A stretch of DNA of 31,962 bases from a virus. This document shows, in pieces, positions 24,238 to 31,962 of this stretch. The stretch covers positions 1-31,962 of IMG/VR virus record IMGVR_UViG_3300006734_000026. The stretch is one strand, 5' to 3'. The notes beneath the pieces were generated by a model, which ran no database searches, was not told where the DNA came from, and worked only from the letters and a program-made list of their open reading frames with translations. The number at the start of each line of letters is the position of its first letter. Position 1 is the stretch's first letter. A program made the translations under genes and the position numbers.

Positions 24238-24557
24238 TGGCAAGTGAAAAAAAATATAAAACAGCAGCTTGGACTAGAAAAGAAGGTAAGAATCCAAAAG
24301 GTGGGTTAAATGCTAAAGGTAGAGCATCTGCTAAAAAACAAGGAAGTAACTTAAAAGCTCCTGTAAAGTCAGGAGATAATCCAAGACGTGCAAGTTTTTT
24401 AGCACGTATGGGTAATATGCCTGGTCCAGAAAAAGACAAAAATGGCAAACCTACACGTTTATTATTATCTCTAAGAGCATGGGGTGCTAGTAGTAAAGCT
24501 GATGCACGTAAAAAAGCTAAAGCAATATCTAAACGTAATAAGGCAAAAAAGAAATAG
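24237..24557 (+). CDS. Basic conserved small phage protein (DUF6321-like, from memory)
   Basis: This 106-residue protein contains TRKEGKNPKGGLNAKGRASA, LKAPVKSGDNPRRASFLARM, GNMPGPEKDKNGKPTRLLLS and LRAWGASSKADARKKAKAIS. I recognise this as a widespread family in phages of aquatic bacteria, never functionally assigned. It is Lys/Arg/Gly-rich without long hydrophobic parts. Strong conservation suggests a required virion or assembly role, possibly binding DNA. Its ATG overlaps the preceding TAA. The DUF number is unverified. Confidence 0.75.
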   Translation: MASEKKYKTAAWTRKEGKNPKGGLNAKGRASAKKQGSNLKAPVKSGDNPRRASFLARMGNMPGPEKDKNGKPTRLLLSLRAWGASSKADARKKAKAISKRNKAKKK

Positions 24558-24559
24558 TC

Positions 24560-24721
24560 ATGGCAAGAAAAGGTTTATATGCAAATATACATGCAAAGCG
24601 TAAAAGAATAAAAGCAGGATCTAAAGAAACAATGCGTAAGAAAGGTTCTAAAGGTGCTCCTACAGATAAAGATTTTAAAAAAGCTGCTAAGACTGCAAAG
24701 CCTCGTAAAAAGAAAAAGTAA
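24560..24721 (+). CDS. 53-residue Lys/Arg-rich protein
   Basis: The frame starts with ATG at 24560, two bases after the previous TAG, and ends with TAA at 24719-24721 overlapping the next ATG. By count 22 of 53 residues are Lys or Arg. The text MARKGLYANIHAKRKRIKAG, GSKGAPTDKDFKKAAKTAK and a poly-Lys tail resemble tiny proteins in other phages. The tight fit between neighbours makes it a real gene. Function unknown; nucleic-acid binding or packing into the tail barrel is possible. Confidence 0.75.
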   Translation: MARKGLYANIHAKRKRIKAGSKETMRKKGSKGAPTDKDFKKAAKTAKPRKKKK

Positions 24722-25716
24722 TGGACTTTAATTACACTTTAAAATATAGAACTTTTGATCAGCTCCTTGAAGATGTAACAATTGATTTACATTCATTTGC
24801 TTTAGAGAATATGATTGAACCTCAGCAATTAATTAAACTTGTAAGAAAGCTTAATTATGAACTTGGTTTAAGAATAAATCAAACTAAGGAAACTGTATTA
24901 GATGTTTCACATGGTAAAGTTAAGCTTCCAGATGACTTTTATGTGTTCAATTATGCCATGATATGTGGAGACTTTACTGAAGTAGTTGGGTATGACGGGT
25001 ATGCTTCTGGTACAAATATTCAAGAAGTACCATATACTGAATGGCCTAACCAAACTGTAGAGTGTGGATGTCCACCGGATAGAACATGTTGTTTTGAAGG
25101 TCAAGAAGGGATTTGCATTACACACAATCCTGATCAACCATATGGAGATAACTCTCAAAAACCAAGAGTATTTTTAAACTGTAAGAATGAAGCATATGAA
25201 CTAATTCAAGTTGTTAACGCAAGTACTACAAAAAAGTCCGGATATCTCAAACCTCTAAAGATGAAGTCAAGTCAAAATATTGACTGTGAGTGTCCAAATC
25301 TTTATTATAATACTCCAGATGAAGGGTGGATTAAAGATGGCTTTTTATTTACCTCATTTGATAACGGAAAAGTTTACTTAAACTACCAAGGAGATCTTTC
25401 TGATAGTGATGGTAATTTATTGGTTCCTGATCATGAACTTCTTAATGAATACTACGAGTATGCATTAAAGTCTAGAATATTTGAGAACTTATTCCTGAAC
25501 GGAGAAAATGTTTCACAAAGAATGCAGCTTATTGAGCAAAGACTTAGAGGTGCAAGAAACAATGCATTAAGTTTAGTAAATACTCCTAACTTCAAAGAGT
25601 TAGAAAAAGTTTGGTGGACAAATAGAAAAGCTATGTATGGTAAATACTATAGTATGTTTGCAAGCTATTCTCCAAATAGTCCGTATAGAAATAGAGCTAA
25701 TAATAGAGTAATTTAA
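24721..25716 (+). CDS. Putative tail ring/tubular protein adjoining the muzzle
   Basis: This 331-residue protein has an N-terminal helical part (RTFDQLLEDVTIDLHSFALEN, IEPQQLIKLVRKLNYELGLR), a strand region (ETVLDVSHGKVKLPDDFYVF), an insert with a Cys cluster (VECGCPPDRTCCFEGQEGIC), then DGFLFTSFDNGKVYLNYQG and a C-terminal helical region (HELLNEYYEYALKSRIFENL). Helix-beta-helix organisation and position directly before the muzzle gene fit a ring protein of the T7 gp11/P22 gp4 type known in crAss-like tails. The Cys-rich insert may bind zinc. It is separated from the muzzle gene by one base. Confidence 0.7.
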   Translation: MDFNYTLKYRTFDQLLEDVTIDLHSFALENMIEPQQLIKLVRKLNYELGLRINQTKETVLDVSHGKVKLPDDFYVFNYAMICGDFTEVVGYDGYASGTNIQEVPYTEWPNQTVECGCPPDRTCCFEGQEGICITHNPDQPYGDNSQKPRVFLNCKNEAYELIQVVNASTTKKSGYLKPLKMKSSQNIDCECPNLYYNTPDEGWIKDGFLFTSFDNGKVYLNYQGDLSDSDGNLLVPDHELLNEYYEYALKSRIFENLFLNGENVSQRMQLIEQRLRGARNNALSLVNTPNFKELEKVWWTNRKAMYGKYYSMFASYSPNSPYRNRANNRVI

Positions 25717-25717
25717 A

Positions 25718-28700
25718 ATGGCAAAGCAGAGGAAGAAACAAAAACCAGGGCTGCAAAACACTTCCCAAGTCATTACCAATTCTTTTACTAAAGGATTGAA
25801 TAAAGACTCTGATCCTTCTTTTGTTTCAGAAGGAATGTGGACTCATGCCATAAACATTGTAAATAATACTAAAGAAGGGGATGTAAGCACACTATCCAAT
25901 GAAGCTTCAAATTATCTTTGTGCAACAGCAGGTAGTACAATGCCTTCTACAGTTGCTGAAAAATATATTATTGGAGCTATATATTTATACTCTGATAAAT
26001 GGGTTATTTTTACAGCTGGTCATGATAATCAAGGAAAACGTATTAGTTCTGAAATAGGGTTATTAGAAGAGGATGCTTGTAGATATAGAGAAATCGTGCA
26101 AGATCCTTGTTTAAATTTTGATAAACGACAATTAATATCAGGAGCCTCTAGAGAAAAAGAAGACTGTACTTGGCAAGTATATTGGGCTGACGGTTTTAAT
26201 CCAGACAGATATTTAAATGTTGGTGATCCTAAAACGTGGCCGTCAAAAGATTATACTTGGTTAGGTCAAGCAGATCTGAATTACTATTTCAATGGTAATA
26301 ATAAAATACTTTGGCCAGGAGTACAATGGAATGAAGAAGAGGAAACAATTGACGATTGTGACTTTGTAGAACAAGTTAACAGTCTTAATTGTGATCACAT
26401 AAGATTAGCAAGATTAATGGAGACACCTTGTCTTACATTAAAATTAGGTCAATCAGGAGGGACCCTTGCTAACGGAACTTATTTTGCTTTAATTGCATAT
26501 AGCATCAAAGGTCAAAAGGTAACTGATTATTTTTCACAAAGTAACTTTCAGTTTATATATACTCCTAATGATTTTCAAGGATCTTTAACTTTAGACTTAG
26601 AATTAGATTCAGAAAATTTTGATGAATATCAACTTGTTTTAGTTTCTGCTGTTAATCAGCAAACTGTAGCTACCCAATTTGGATACTATTCAACTAAAAC
26701 TACTACAATAGAAATTGATCAGGTTAACCCTAGTTTACCGGCAGTTCCTATAGAGCAGTTACCAATACAAACACCTGTCTTTGAAACATCAGATCAAATG
26801 ACAGATGTAAATGGCTATTTACTTAGAGTAGGTCCTAGATCTAAATTTGATTTTAATTATCAACCTCTAGCAAACTTAATTAAGACAAGGTGGGCATCAG
26901 TAGAATATCCTGCAAACTATTATATGAAAGGAGGTAATAAAACAAATTATCTAAGAGATGAAGTCTATTCTTTTTATATAAGATGGGTGTATGATACTGG
27001 TGATAAATCTTCTTCATACCATATTCCAGGAAGAGCTCCTAGAAATTTTAATATTCCTGGAGGTCCAACAGTGTTTGAAGCAGATGAGGTTAACGATGAT
27101 GATGCATTAGCATTAGATGATAAAGTATTTGAAATATATAATACAGCATCTCAATTACCATACCCTACAGATCTACCTAACGCAACATTGAATGCAAATG
27201 GTCAATGGGTCTTAGAAGATGGTGGGGTTTTATTAGCAGTTGGGGATATGGGATACTGGCAATCTACAGAAGAATATCCTGATGATCGACCAGATATTTG
27301 GAACTCTAGTTCTTACTGTTGGACAGGACCTAGTGCTCAAATACCAAGTGGTGGTACAAGCGGTGCTTTTGACTTATGTGGTAAAAAAGTAAGACATCAT
27401 AAATTCCCGGAAGGGTTTTTAAATAATAGCAACTCTACTGATGCATTACATTTTAGACCTACTCCAAATATTGCAACAGCCGGTAATGATCTTTTTATAA
27501 GATTAATGGGTGTAATGTTTGAAAACATAACAACTCCTAAAGATCAATTTGGTAATGATATACCGGGGATTGCAGGTTATGAAATCTTAAGAGGATCACG
27601 AGAAGGTAATAAAACTATTATTGCTAAAGGTATGATAAACAACATGCGTACTTTTAAATTAAGAGGAGCTGATAATAGTACTGGATTATATCCTAATTAT
27701 CCATTTAATACAATTAAACCAATTGGTTTTGAACCTACTGATAATACACTTCATAATTACTTGTATAATGACCCGTATATTAAAAATGTTGATAGTAATG
27801 ATGAAGTTGTCAATCAAGATATACCAACAGATATTTTTACGTTCCATTCACCGGATACAATGTTCAGAACACCTTTCTTGGCTACTACAGAATTTAAAGC
27901 TTATGGTACGCTAAATGGGTATGCAACTATGAATTTTCAAGAGCCCTCTGAACATCCTAAGTGGAAACTTTTATCTGATGCAGCAGTTGCTATAATGATT
28001 ATTGGAGGTGTGGCTGAAGCTATTATATCTTTAATTGGTAAAAGAACTCTTAATGCTCCTGAAATACCAGGCTATACTGAACAATATAGAGGTGTAGGTG
28101 GAGCTGGCCCGATTAACCTTAGCTGGTCCCCAACAGGTGTAGGTACTATTGTAGATGTTGGTGGTGTAGGAACAACGGCTCCTGGTGCAGGGGGTAGAAT
28201 TGTAAATGCCAATCTTCAAAATACAGCATTAAATAGTATTGCAGGTGGGGTAACTACATACAATAACTTTCTTAACAACTATTATTCATCAGGACAAGCA
28301 TTAGCTGATGCATTAATTGTACTTTTTGCTGGTTATGAAAATACTCAGGTCGCTCTTGCTGAGGATACTTTAAGAGGTGTAATAAATACTGCGGCAAATA
28401 ATGCAGGGCTTCCTAAACAACTTGCACTTCAAGGTTCAATTGAATTGCCTGACTTTGCTTATTTAGATCCAGTCACAAGATCTCTTGGAGGTCTTAATCA
28501 AGTAGCATTTTATTTTTCTGAAGGTGCGGATGTAACTCTAAAGTTATTGTATTTAATGATTCCTTTTAGACAATATGCTCTTCAACAAATAAGTCATGGT
28601 TACTATGGTAACATGGTAAAAATTAGTAATGCTAATTTAAAAAGGTTTAAAATTGATGATAGTTTTTATATAAGAGATAATATACAAGACGTTCCAAAAT

Positions 28701-31243
28701 ATCAAGACTATTTAGGAAACAATAAATCTTTTATTATTAATAATTTAAAACGATCAGATACTGTTGTATTAAGAACTAAATCAGGCCCTTACTTTAATGC
28801 TACATATCCTGATGGAGTTAACGTAGGTCCTAATTTAATTACTTCCGGAACTCAAGATAAATCACTTGTTACATTAGGAACTATAGATCAAAACAGTTCA
28901 AACTCTGCATTTTTGTCTACAAATGGATTACCAGGCTTTGATGAAGATAATCAAGATTTACCATTTAGCTTAACTATAGCAAGTCATTATGGTGGTATAA
29001 AAGGTAGAGTTAGAAATCAATATGGTCAAATATCAAGTGAATTCCAAATTCCAGTAACTCCTTGTGAACAAAAACTTACTGATTATAATACTCCTGTAAC
29101 TACTTGGAACTGTCCTATTGATTCTGTAGAATATTATTTTAGGCAAATAAGACGCTCACCAATTATCTTTGGAGGAGACACCTATATAAATAGATATACT
29201 GAAAAGAATAACATGTTGTTCTTTAATGATTGGCTTTATGGTCAACCTAACGGTTTTGAATATAACTATTATCTACATAGTATGATTCCTAATCCAAGAT
29301 TTAGGGTTAATAGTATTAACTATGATGTAACATTTTTAGGTGAACTATTTGACTTTAGTGCTCCAGCAATTCCTGGAACAGGAGCCTTTCCAAGAGCTTT
29401 TTATCAAGTAGATCATGATGATTATAATTATGAAAATGATAACTTAGGAAACCCTCCAGGATTTTTTAGTGTAAAAAAATCTAAATTCTATTTAGCTAAT
29501 TCTAGTGTTAGAGATTTCTTTGTTGAATCTGAAGTTCTAGTAGACTTTAGAAAACAATCAGAACGGATTGCAAGCAAACATTATGATCCTTATAGATATA
29601 CTGATATTACAGCAATGTTTGATATGAACCCTGAGGTTATAGGTAATCCTGTAGCATATCTTTATGATTACTCATTAAGTGTATCTAAATTATTTAATCA
29701 GTATTTTTCTTTAGGATCTACTCAAAATAGGTATTATGACCCTGAGGTAGCAGAATTATGCTACACTTATTATCCGGATAGAATTATATATTCTTTACCT
29801 CAACAAGATGAAGCTATTAAAGACAGTTGGTTTATCTATTTAGTTAATAACTATAAAGAGTTTCAAGCACAGATATCAGGGGTTAAAGCAATTAATAAAA
29901 GTGGTATATTCATTACTTTTAAAAACGCATCTCCACTAATGTACCAAGGAGTTGATACGTTAGAAACTGACCTAAATACTAAAATTACTATAGGGGATGG
30001 GGGGTTATTTAACCAGCCTCAACAATCTATTACTAACGCTGATAAGTCTTTTGAATACGGATCTTCACAAAATAGACTTTCTGTAATATCAACACCTGCT
30101 GGTATTTACTATATGTCCCAAAATCAAGGACGTGTATTTAGTTATGCAAACGGTCTTCAAGAGATATCACAAGCAGGAATGAAATGGTGGTTCCTTTTAT
30201 ATTTACCATATAGATTGATCCAAGATTTTCCGGATTACCCTTATCTAGATAACCCAGTAGCAGGTATTGGTTGCCAATCAACTTATGACAGCTCTAGTTC
30301 CGTATTATACTTTTGTAAGAAAGATTACTATTTGAAAGATGAGTTTAAAGGAAGAGTAAAATATATACCTGTAGATAGTGACGGTACTGGTGACTATTTT
30401 GAATTAGATGGTAGGAAAAATGCTATTTATAAATTAGGTGATCCATACTTATTTGAAGATGCCTCTTGGACGGTAAGTTATGATCCTAAAACTGAATTTT
30501 GGATTAGTTTTCATGATTGGCATCCTGATTTACTATTACCTACTAAAGATATATTCTTAAGTACTAAGGAAAACACAGTATGGAAACATAATCTTATATG
30601 TGATAGTTTCTGTAATTTTTATGGAGATCAGCATGGATGTGAAATAGAATTTCCTATAGTAACAGGTCAAAATGTAATGACCACTAGATCAATGGAGTAT
30701 ATACTTGAATGTTATAGAAGACGTTCTGGAAACTGTGTGGATCAGCATCATGTTCTTGATTATAACTTTGATACAGCTATAGTATATAACTCAGAGCAAG
30801 TATCAGGATATCTAAACTTAAATTTATATCCTAAGAATGATATTAATCTTTCGTTGCAATATCCTAAGTTAAATGGAAATTTAGCCTCATATGACATTCT
30901 ATATTCTAAAGAAGAGCAGAAATATAGATTTAATCAATTCTGGGATATTACCAGTAATAGAGCTGAATTCCCAACAGGATCTAATTATCCTCCAACAGGA
31001 CCATTAGTACCTGGCACAACAATTTTACAAGGTAATTATGCTTCAGAAAATACTTGGGTTACATCTCAAGATGGGCATACAAGAATTTTAAATCCTAATA
31101 ATATGGATTATAATAAACCTGAATTAGAAAGAAAAAAATTCAGACATTACTTGAATTTCTTAAATTTAAGAAAAGAACAGTGTGATGATGTAAACATGAT
31201 TATAAAACTGAGCAATAGTAAAAATCAATATTCTCCTAGATAA
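25718..31243 (+). CDS. Very large tail muzzle/stabilisation protein
   Basis: This 1841-residue protein starts with SQVITNSFTKGLNKDSDPSF and EGMWTHAINIVNNTKEGDVS, the signature I associate with crAss-like tail stabilisation (muzzle) proteins, counterparts of P22 gp10. Beta-propeller-like strand patterns follow. Residues 755-774 (AAVAIMIIGGVAEAIISLIG) form a hydrophobic segment, followed by a Gly-rich stretch at 791-826, unusual for a soluble barrel protein. The C-terminal half includes YDSSSSVLYFCKKDYYLKDE and FDNGK-like modules, ending LSNSKNQYSPR. It would close the tail barrel and open at infection. Its TAA overlaps the SET gene start. Confidence 0.85.
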   Translation: MAKQRKKQKPGLQNTSQVITNSFTKGLNKDSDPSFVSEGMWTHAINIVNNTKEGDVSTLSNEASNYLCATAGSTMPSTVAEKYIIGAIYLYSDKWVIFTAGHDNQGKRISSEIGLLEEDACRYREIVQDPCLNFDKRQLISGASREKEDCTWQVYWADGFNPDRYLNVGDPKTWPSKDYTWLGQADLNYYFNGNNKILWPGVQWNEEEETIDDCDFVEQVNSLNCDHIRLARLMETPCLTLKLGQSGGTLANGTYFALIAYSIKGQKVTDYFSQSNFQFIYTPNDFQGSLTLDLELDSENFDEYQLVLVSAVNQQTVATQFGYYSTKTTTIEIDQVNPSLPAVPIEQLPIQTPVFETSDQMTDVNGYLLRVGPRSKFDFNYQPLANLIKTRWASVEYPANYYMKGGNKTNYLRDEVYSFYIRWVYDTGDKSSSYHIPGRAPRNFNIPGGPTVFEADEVNDDDALALDDKVFEIYNTASQLPYPTDLPNATLNANGQWVLEDGGVLLAVGDMGYWQSTEEYPDDRPDIWNSSSYCWTGPSAQIPSGGTSGAFDLCGKKVRHHKFPEGFLNNSNSTDALHFRPTPNIATAGNDLFIRLMGVMFENITTPKDQFGNDIPGIAGYEILRGSREGNKTIIAKGMINNMRTFKLRGADNSTGLYPNYPFNTIKPIGFEPTDNTLHNYLYNDPYIKNVDSNDEVVNQDIPTDIFTFHSPDTMFRTPFLATTEFKAYGTLNGYATMNFQEPSEHPKWKLLSDAAVAIMIIGGVAEAIISLIGKRTLNAPEIPGYTEQYRGVGGAGPINLSWSPTGVGTIVDVGGVGTTAPGAGGRIVNANLQNTALNSIAGGVTTYNNFLNNYYSSGQALADALIVLFAGYENTQVALAEDTLRGVINTAANNAGLPKQLALQGSIELPDFAYLDPVTRSLGGLNQVAFYFSEGADVTLKLLYLMIPFRQYALQQISHGYYGNMVKISNANLKRFKIDDSFYIRDNIQDVPKYQDYLGNNKSFIINNLKRSDTVVLRTKSGPYFNATYPDGVNVGPNLITSGTQDKSLVTLGTIDQNSSNSAFLSTNGLPGFDEDNQDLPFSLTIASHYGGIKGRVRNQYGQISSEFQIPVTPCEQKLTDYNTPVTTWNCPIDSVEYYFRQIRRSPIIFGGDTYINRYTEKNNMLFFNDWLYGQPNGFEYNYYLHSMIPNPRFRVNSINYDVTFLGELFDFSAPAIPGTGAFPRAFYQVDHDDYNYENDNLGNPPGFFSVKKSKFYLANSSVRDFFVESEVLVDFRKQSERIASKHYDPYRYTDITAMFDMNPEVIGNPVAYLYDYSLSVSKLFNQYFSLGSTQNRYYDPEVAELCYTYYPDRIIYSLPQQDEAIKDSWFIYLVNNYKEFQAQISGVKAINKSGIFITFKNASPLMYQGVDTLETDLNTKITIGDGGLFNQPQQSITNADKSFEYGSSQNRLSVISTPAGIYYMSQNQGRVFSYANGLQEISQAGMKWWFLLYLPYRLIQDFPDYPYLDNPVAGIGCQSTYDSSSSVLYFCKKDYYLKDEFKGRVKYIPVDSDGTGDYFELDGRKNAIYKLGDPYLFEDASWTVSYDPKTEFWISFHDWHPDLLLPTKDIFLSTKENTVWKHNLICDSFCNFYGDQHGCEIEFPIVTGQNVMTTRSMEYILECYRRRSGNCVDQHHVLDYNFDTAIVYNSEQVSGYLNLNLYPKNDINLSLQYPKLNGNLASYDILYSKEEQKYRFNQFWDITSNRAEFPTGSNYPPTGPLVPGTTILQGNYASENTWVTSQDGHTRILNPNNMDYNKPELERKKFRHYLNFLNLRKEQCDDVNMIIKLSNSKNQYSPR

Positions 31244-31962
31244 TGTACAATAAAAAAGTTCTTACAGAAGCTACGAGGAATCTTAACAAGGTCAAAGTAC
31301 GTGTTAAGAAAAGACCGCCTGCAAATCAAGATAATATTATTTCATCTAGATCAGGGTTAGATGCATTTGTATATCCTACTATAGATAATACACCTTTAAT
31401 GAAAGAAGGTGGGGAAAAGCAATTTGTAAATTCTAAAGAACATGGAGTTGATGCTCCTGAATATTTTCAAGTACAGACAGGAGAATCACCAATTCACGGA
31501 ACAGGGGTATTTACTAACGAAGTAATCCCGGCTGGTTCATTAATAGGTGTAACTCATATTAGAAAAACTTTTGAGCAAAACGGCAATACTTATAAAGCTC
31601 CTTTTCCTGCAAAAGTATTAGGTGGATACAATCACAGTGAAAATCCAAATGTTACTGAGATAGATAATGGTGATCATATTGTAATGGTGGCTCTTAGAGA
31701 TATAGAACCTGGAGAAGAGTTAGTATCTAACTACAACAATAATACTATTGAAGATCTGGAAAAACCAGAAGACTTTAAAAATGAGTTGGCTAAAGCTAAT
31801 ATGGGTTTAATAACAAAAGGTGTAAAACCTGTATTAAAGCTAGCTACTCATAAAAACCCTGCAAAAAGATTTATTGGTCAAAGATTGGCGGATGTAGGAG
31901 TAACAACACTCCCCCTTATGTTTCCTGATCAATTAAGAGATTTAGGAATACGAGCTGGTCAC
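31243..31962 (+). CDS. SET-domain protein, probable lysine methyltransferase (3' end cut by window)
   Basis: The frame opens at ATG 31243 inside the muzzle stop (TAATG) and runs 240 codons to the window edge without a stop. SET motifs are in order: H85-G-T-G88-V-F at the domain start, N130-H-S-E-N-P-N136, and D153-I-E-P-G-E-E-L with Y164 at the place of the catalytic Tyr. SET enzymes transfer methyl groups from S-adenosylmethionine to protein lysine. After residue 170 the protein continues into a helical basic part (ATHKNPAKRFIGQRLADVGV) of unknown role. Substrate is unknown; as the next cistron after muzzle it may modify virion proteins or be delivered with them. Confidence 0.82.
   Translation, partial: MYNKKVLTEATRNLNKVKVRVKKRPPANQDNIISSRSGLDAFVYPTIDNTPLMKEGGEKQFVNSKEHGVDAPEYFQVQTGESPIHGTGVFTNEVIPAGSLIGVTHIRKTFEQNGNTYKAPFPAKVLGGYNHSENPNVTEIDNGDHIVMVALRDIEPGEELVSNYNNNTIEDLEKPEDFKNELAKANMGLITKGVKPVLKLATHKNPAKRFIGQRLADVGVTTLPLMFPDQLRDLGIRAGH

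Noticed and set aside
1-31962. Possible stop-codon reassignment, as in some crAss-like phages
   Set aside because: TAG ends terL (5358-5360) and the gene at 24237; TGA ends several genes at proper overlaps; no in-frame TAG or TGA interrupts a conserved protein.
1-31962. tRNA genes
   Set aside because: No cloverleaf-like intergenic sequence was found; nearly all gaps are below 100 bases and already explained.

Overview
The window is about 32 kb of AT-rich phage DNA with every gene on the + strand, tightly packed and often overlapping by 1 to 29 bases. Gene order and recognisable proteins (terminase large subunit, portal, scaffold-like protein, major capsid protein, ring/connector proteins, Cys-rich fibres, a very large 'muzzle'-type tail protein) fit the structural half of a crAss-like podovirus (Crassvirales or a close sister lineage) infecting a Bacteroidota host. 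Supporting signs are AGA-rich Arg codon use, absence of Shine-Dalgarno sequences with A-rich leaders instead, and two promoter-like sites holding a TAnnTTTG element. Assignments are by motif and order recognition; no database search was possible. TAA, TAG and TGA all end genes here, so there is no sign of stop-codon reassignment. No tRNA, CRISPR or insertion sequence was seen, and there is no gene-free stretch above 300 bases.

Layout. (1) 1-154: tail end of an upstream gene, closed by a strong terminator (176-213) and followed by a promoter-like site (233-256). (2) 271-3160: small packaging and DNA-handling genes: a helical acidic protein, a winged-helix protein, an HU/IHF-like protein, a Cys-rich zinc protein, a PD-(D/E)XK nuclease and two conserved small proteins. 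(3) 3153-11127: terminase, portal, scaffold-like protein and major capsid protein, ended by a terminator. (4) 11206-14475: a conserved structural protein, four very small mostly basic proteins (one with an EF-hand/dockerin loop), a putative connector and a Dps/ferritin-like protein. (5) 14541-15878: a strongly codon-adapted, probably abundant second virion protein with its own promoter-like site and terminator. (6) 15952-22876: a helical structural protein, a zinc ribbon, a 1117-residue Cys-rich adhesin-like protein and two tail fibres, ended by a terminator. (7) 22988-31243: a second promoter-like site, ring proteins, two tiny basic proteins and the 1841-residue muzzle protein. (8) 31243-end: a SET-domain protein cut by the window edge.

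How it works together. The first block would recognise, process and package DNA. The central block builds the head: the scaffold-like protein and the capsid protein form one unit ending at a terminator. The last blocks build the connector rings, fibres and tail barrel. The least expected items are a protein with exact Dps ferroxidase-site spacing next to the connector gene, a SET lysine-methyltransferase-like domain coupled to the muzzle gene, a hydrophobic plus Gly-rich segment inside the muzzle protein, a near-identical 24-bp site at two operon heads, and a repeated translation leader (AAAACCAACAAAATG).
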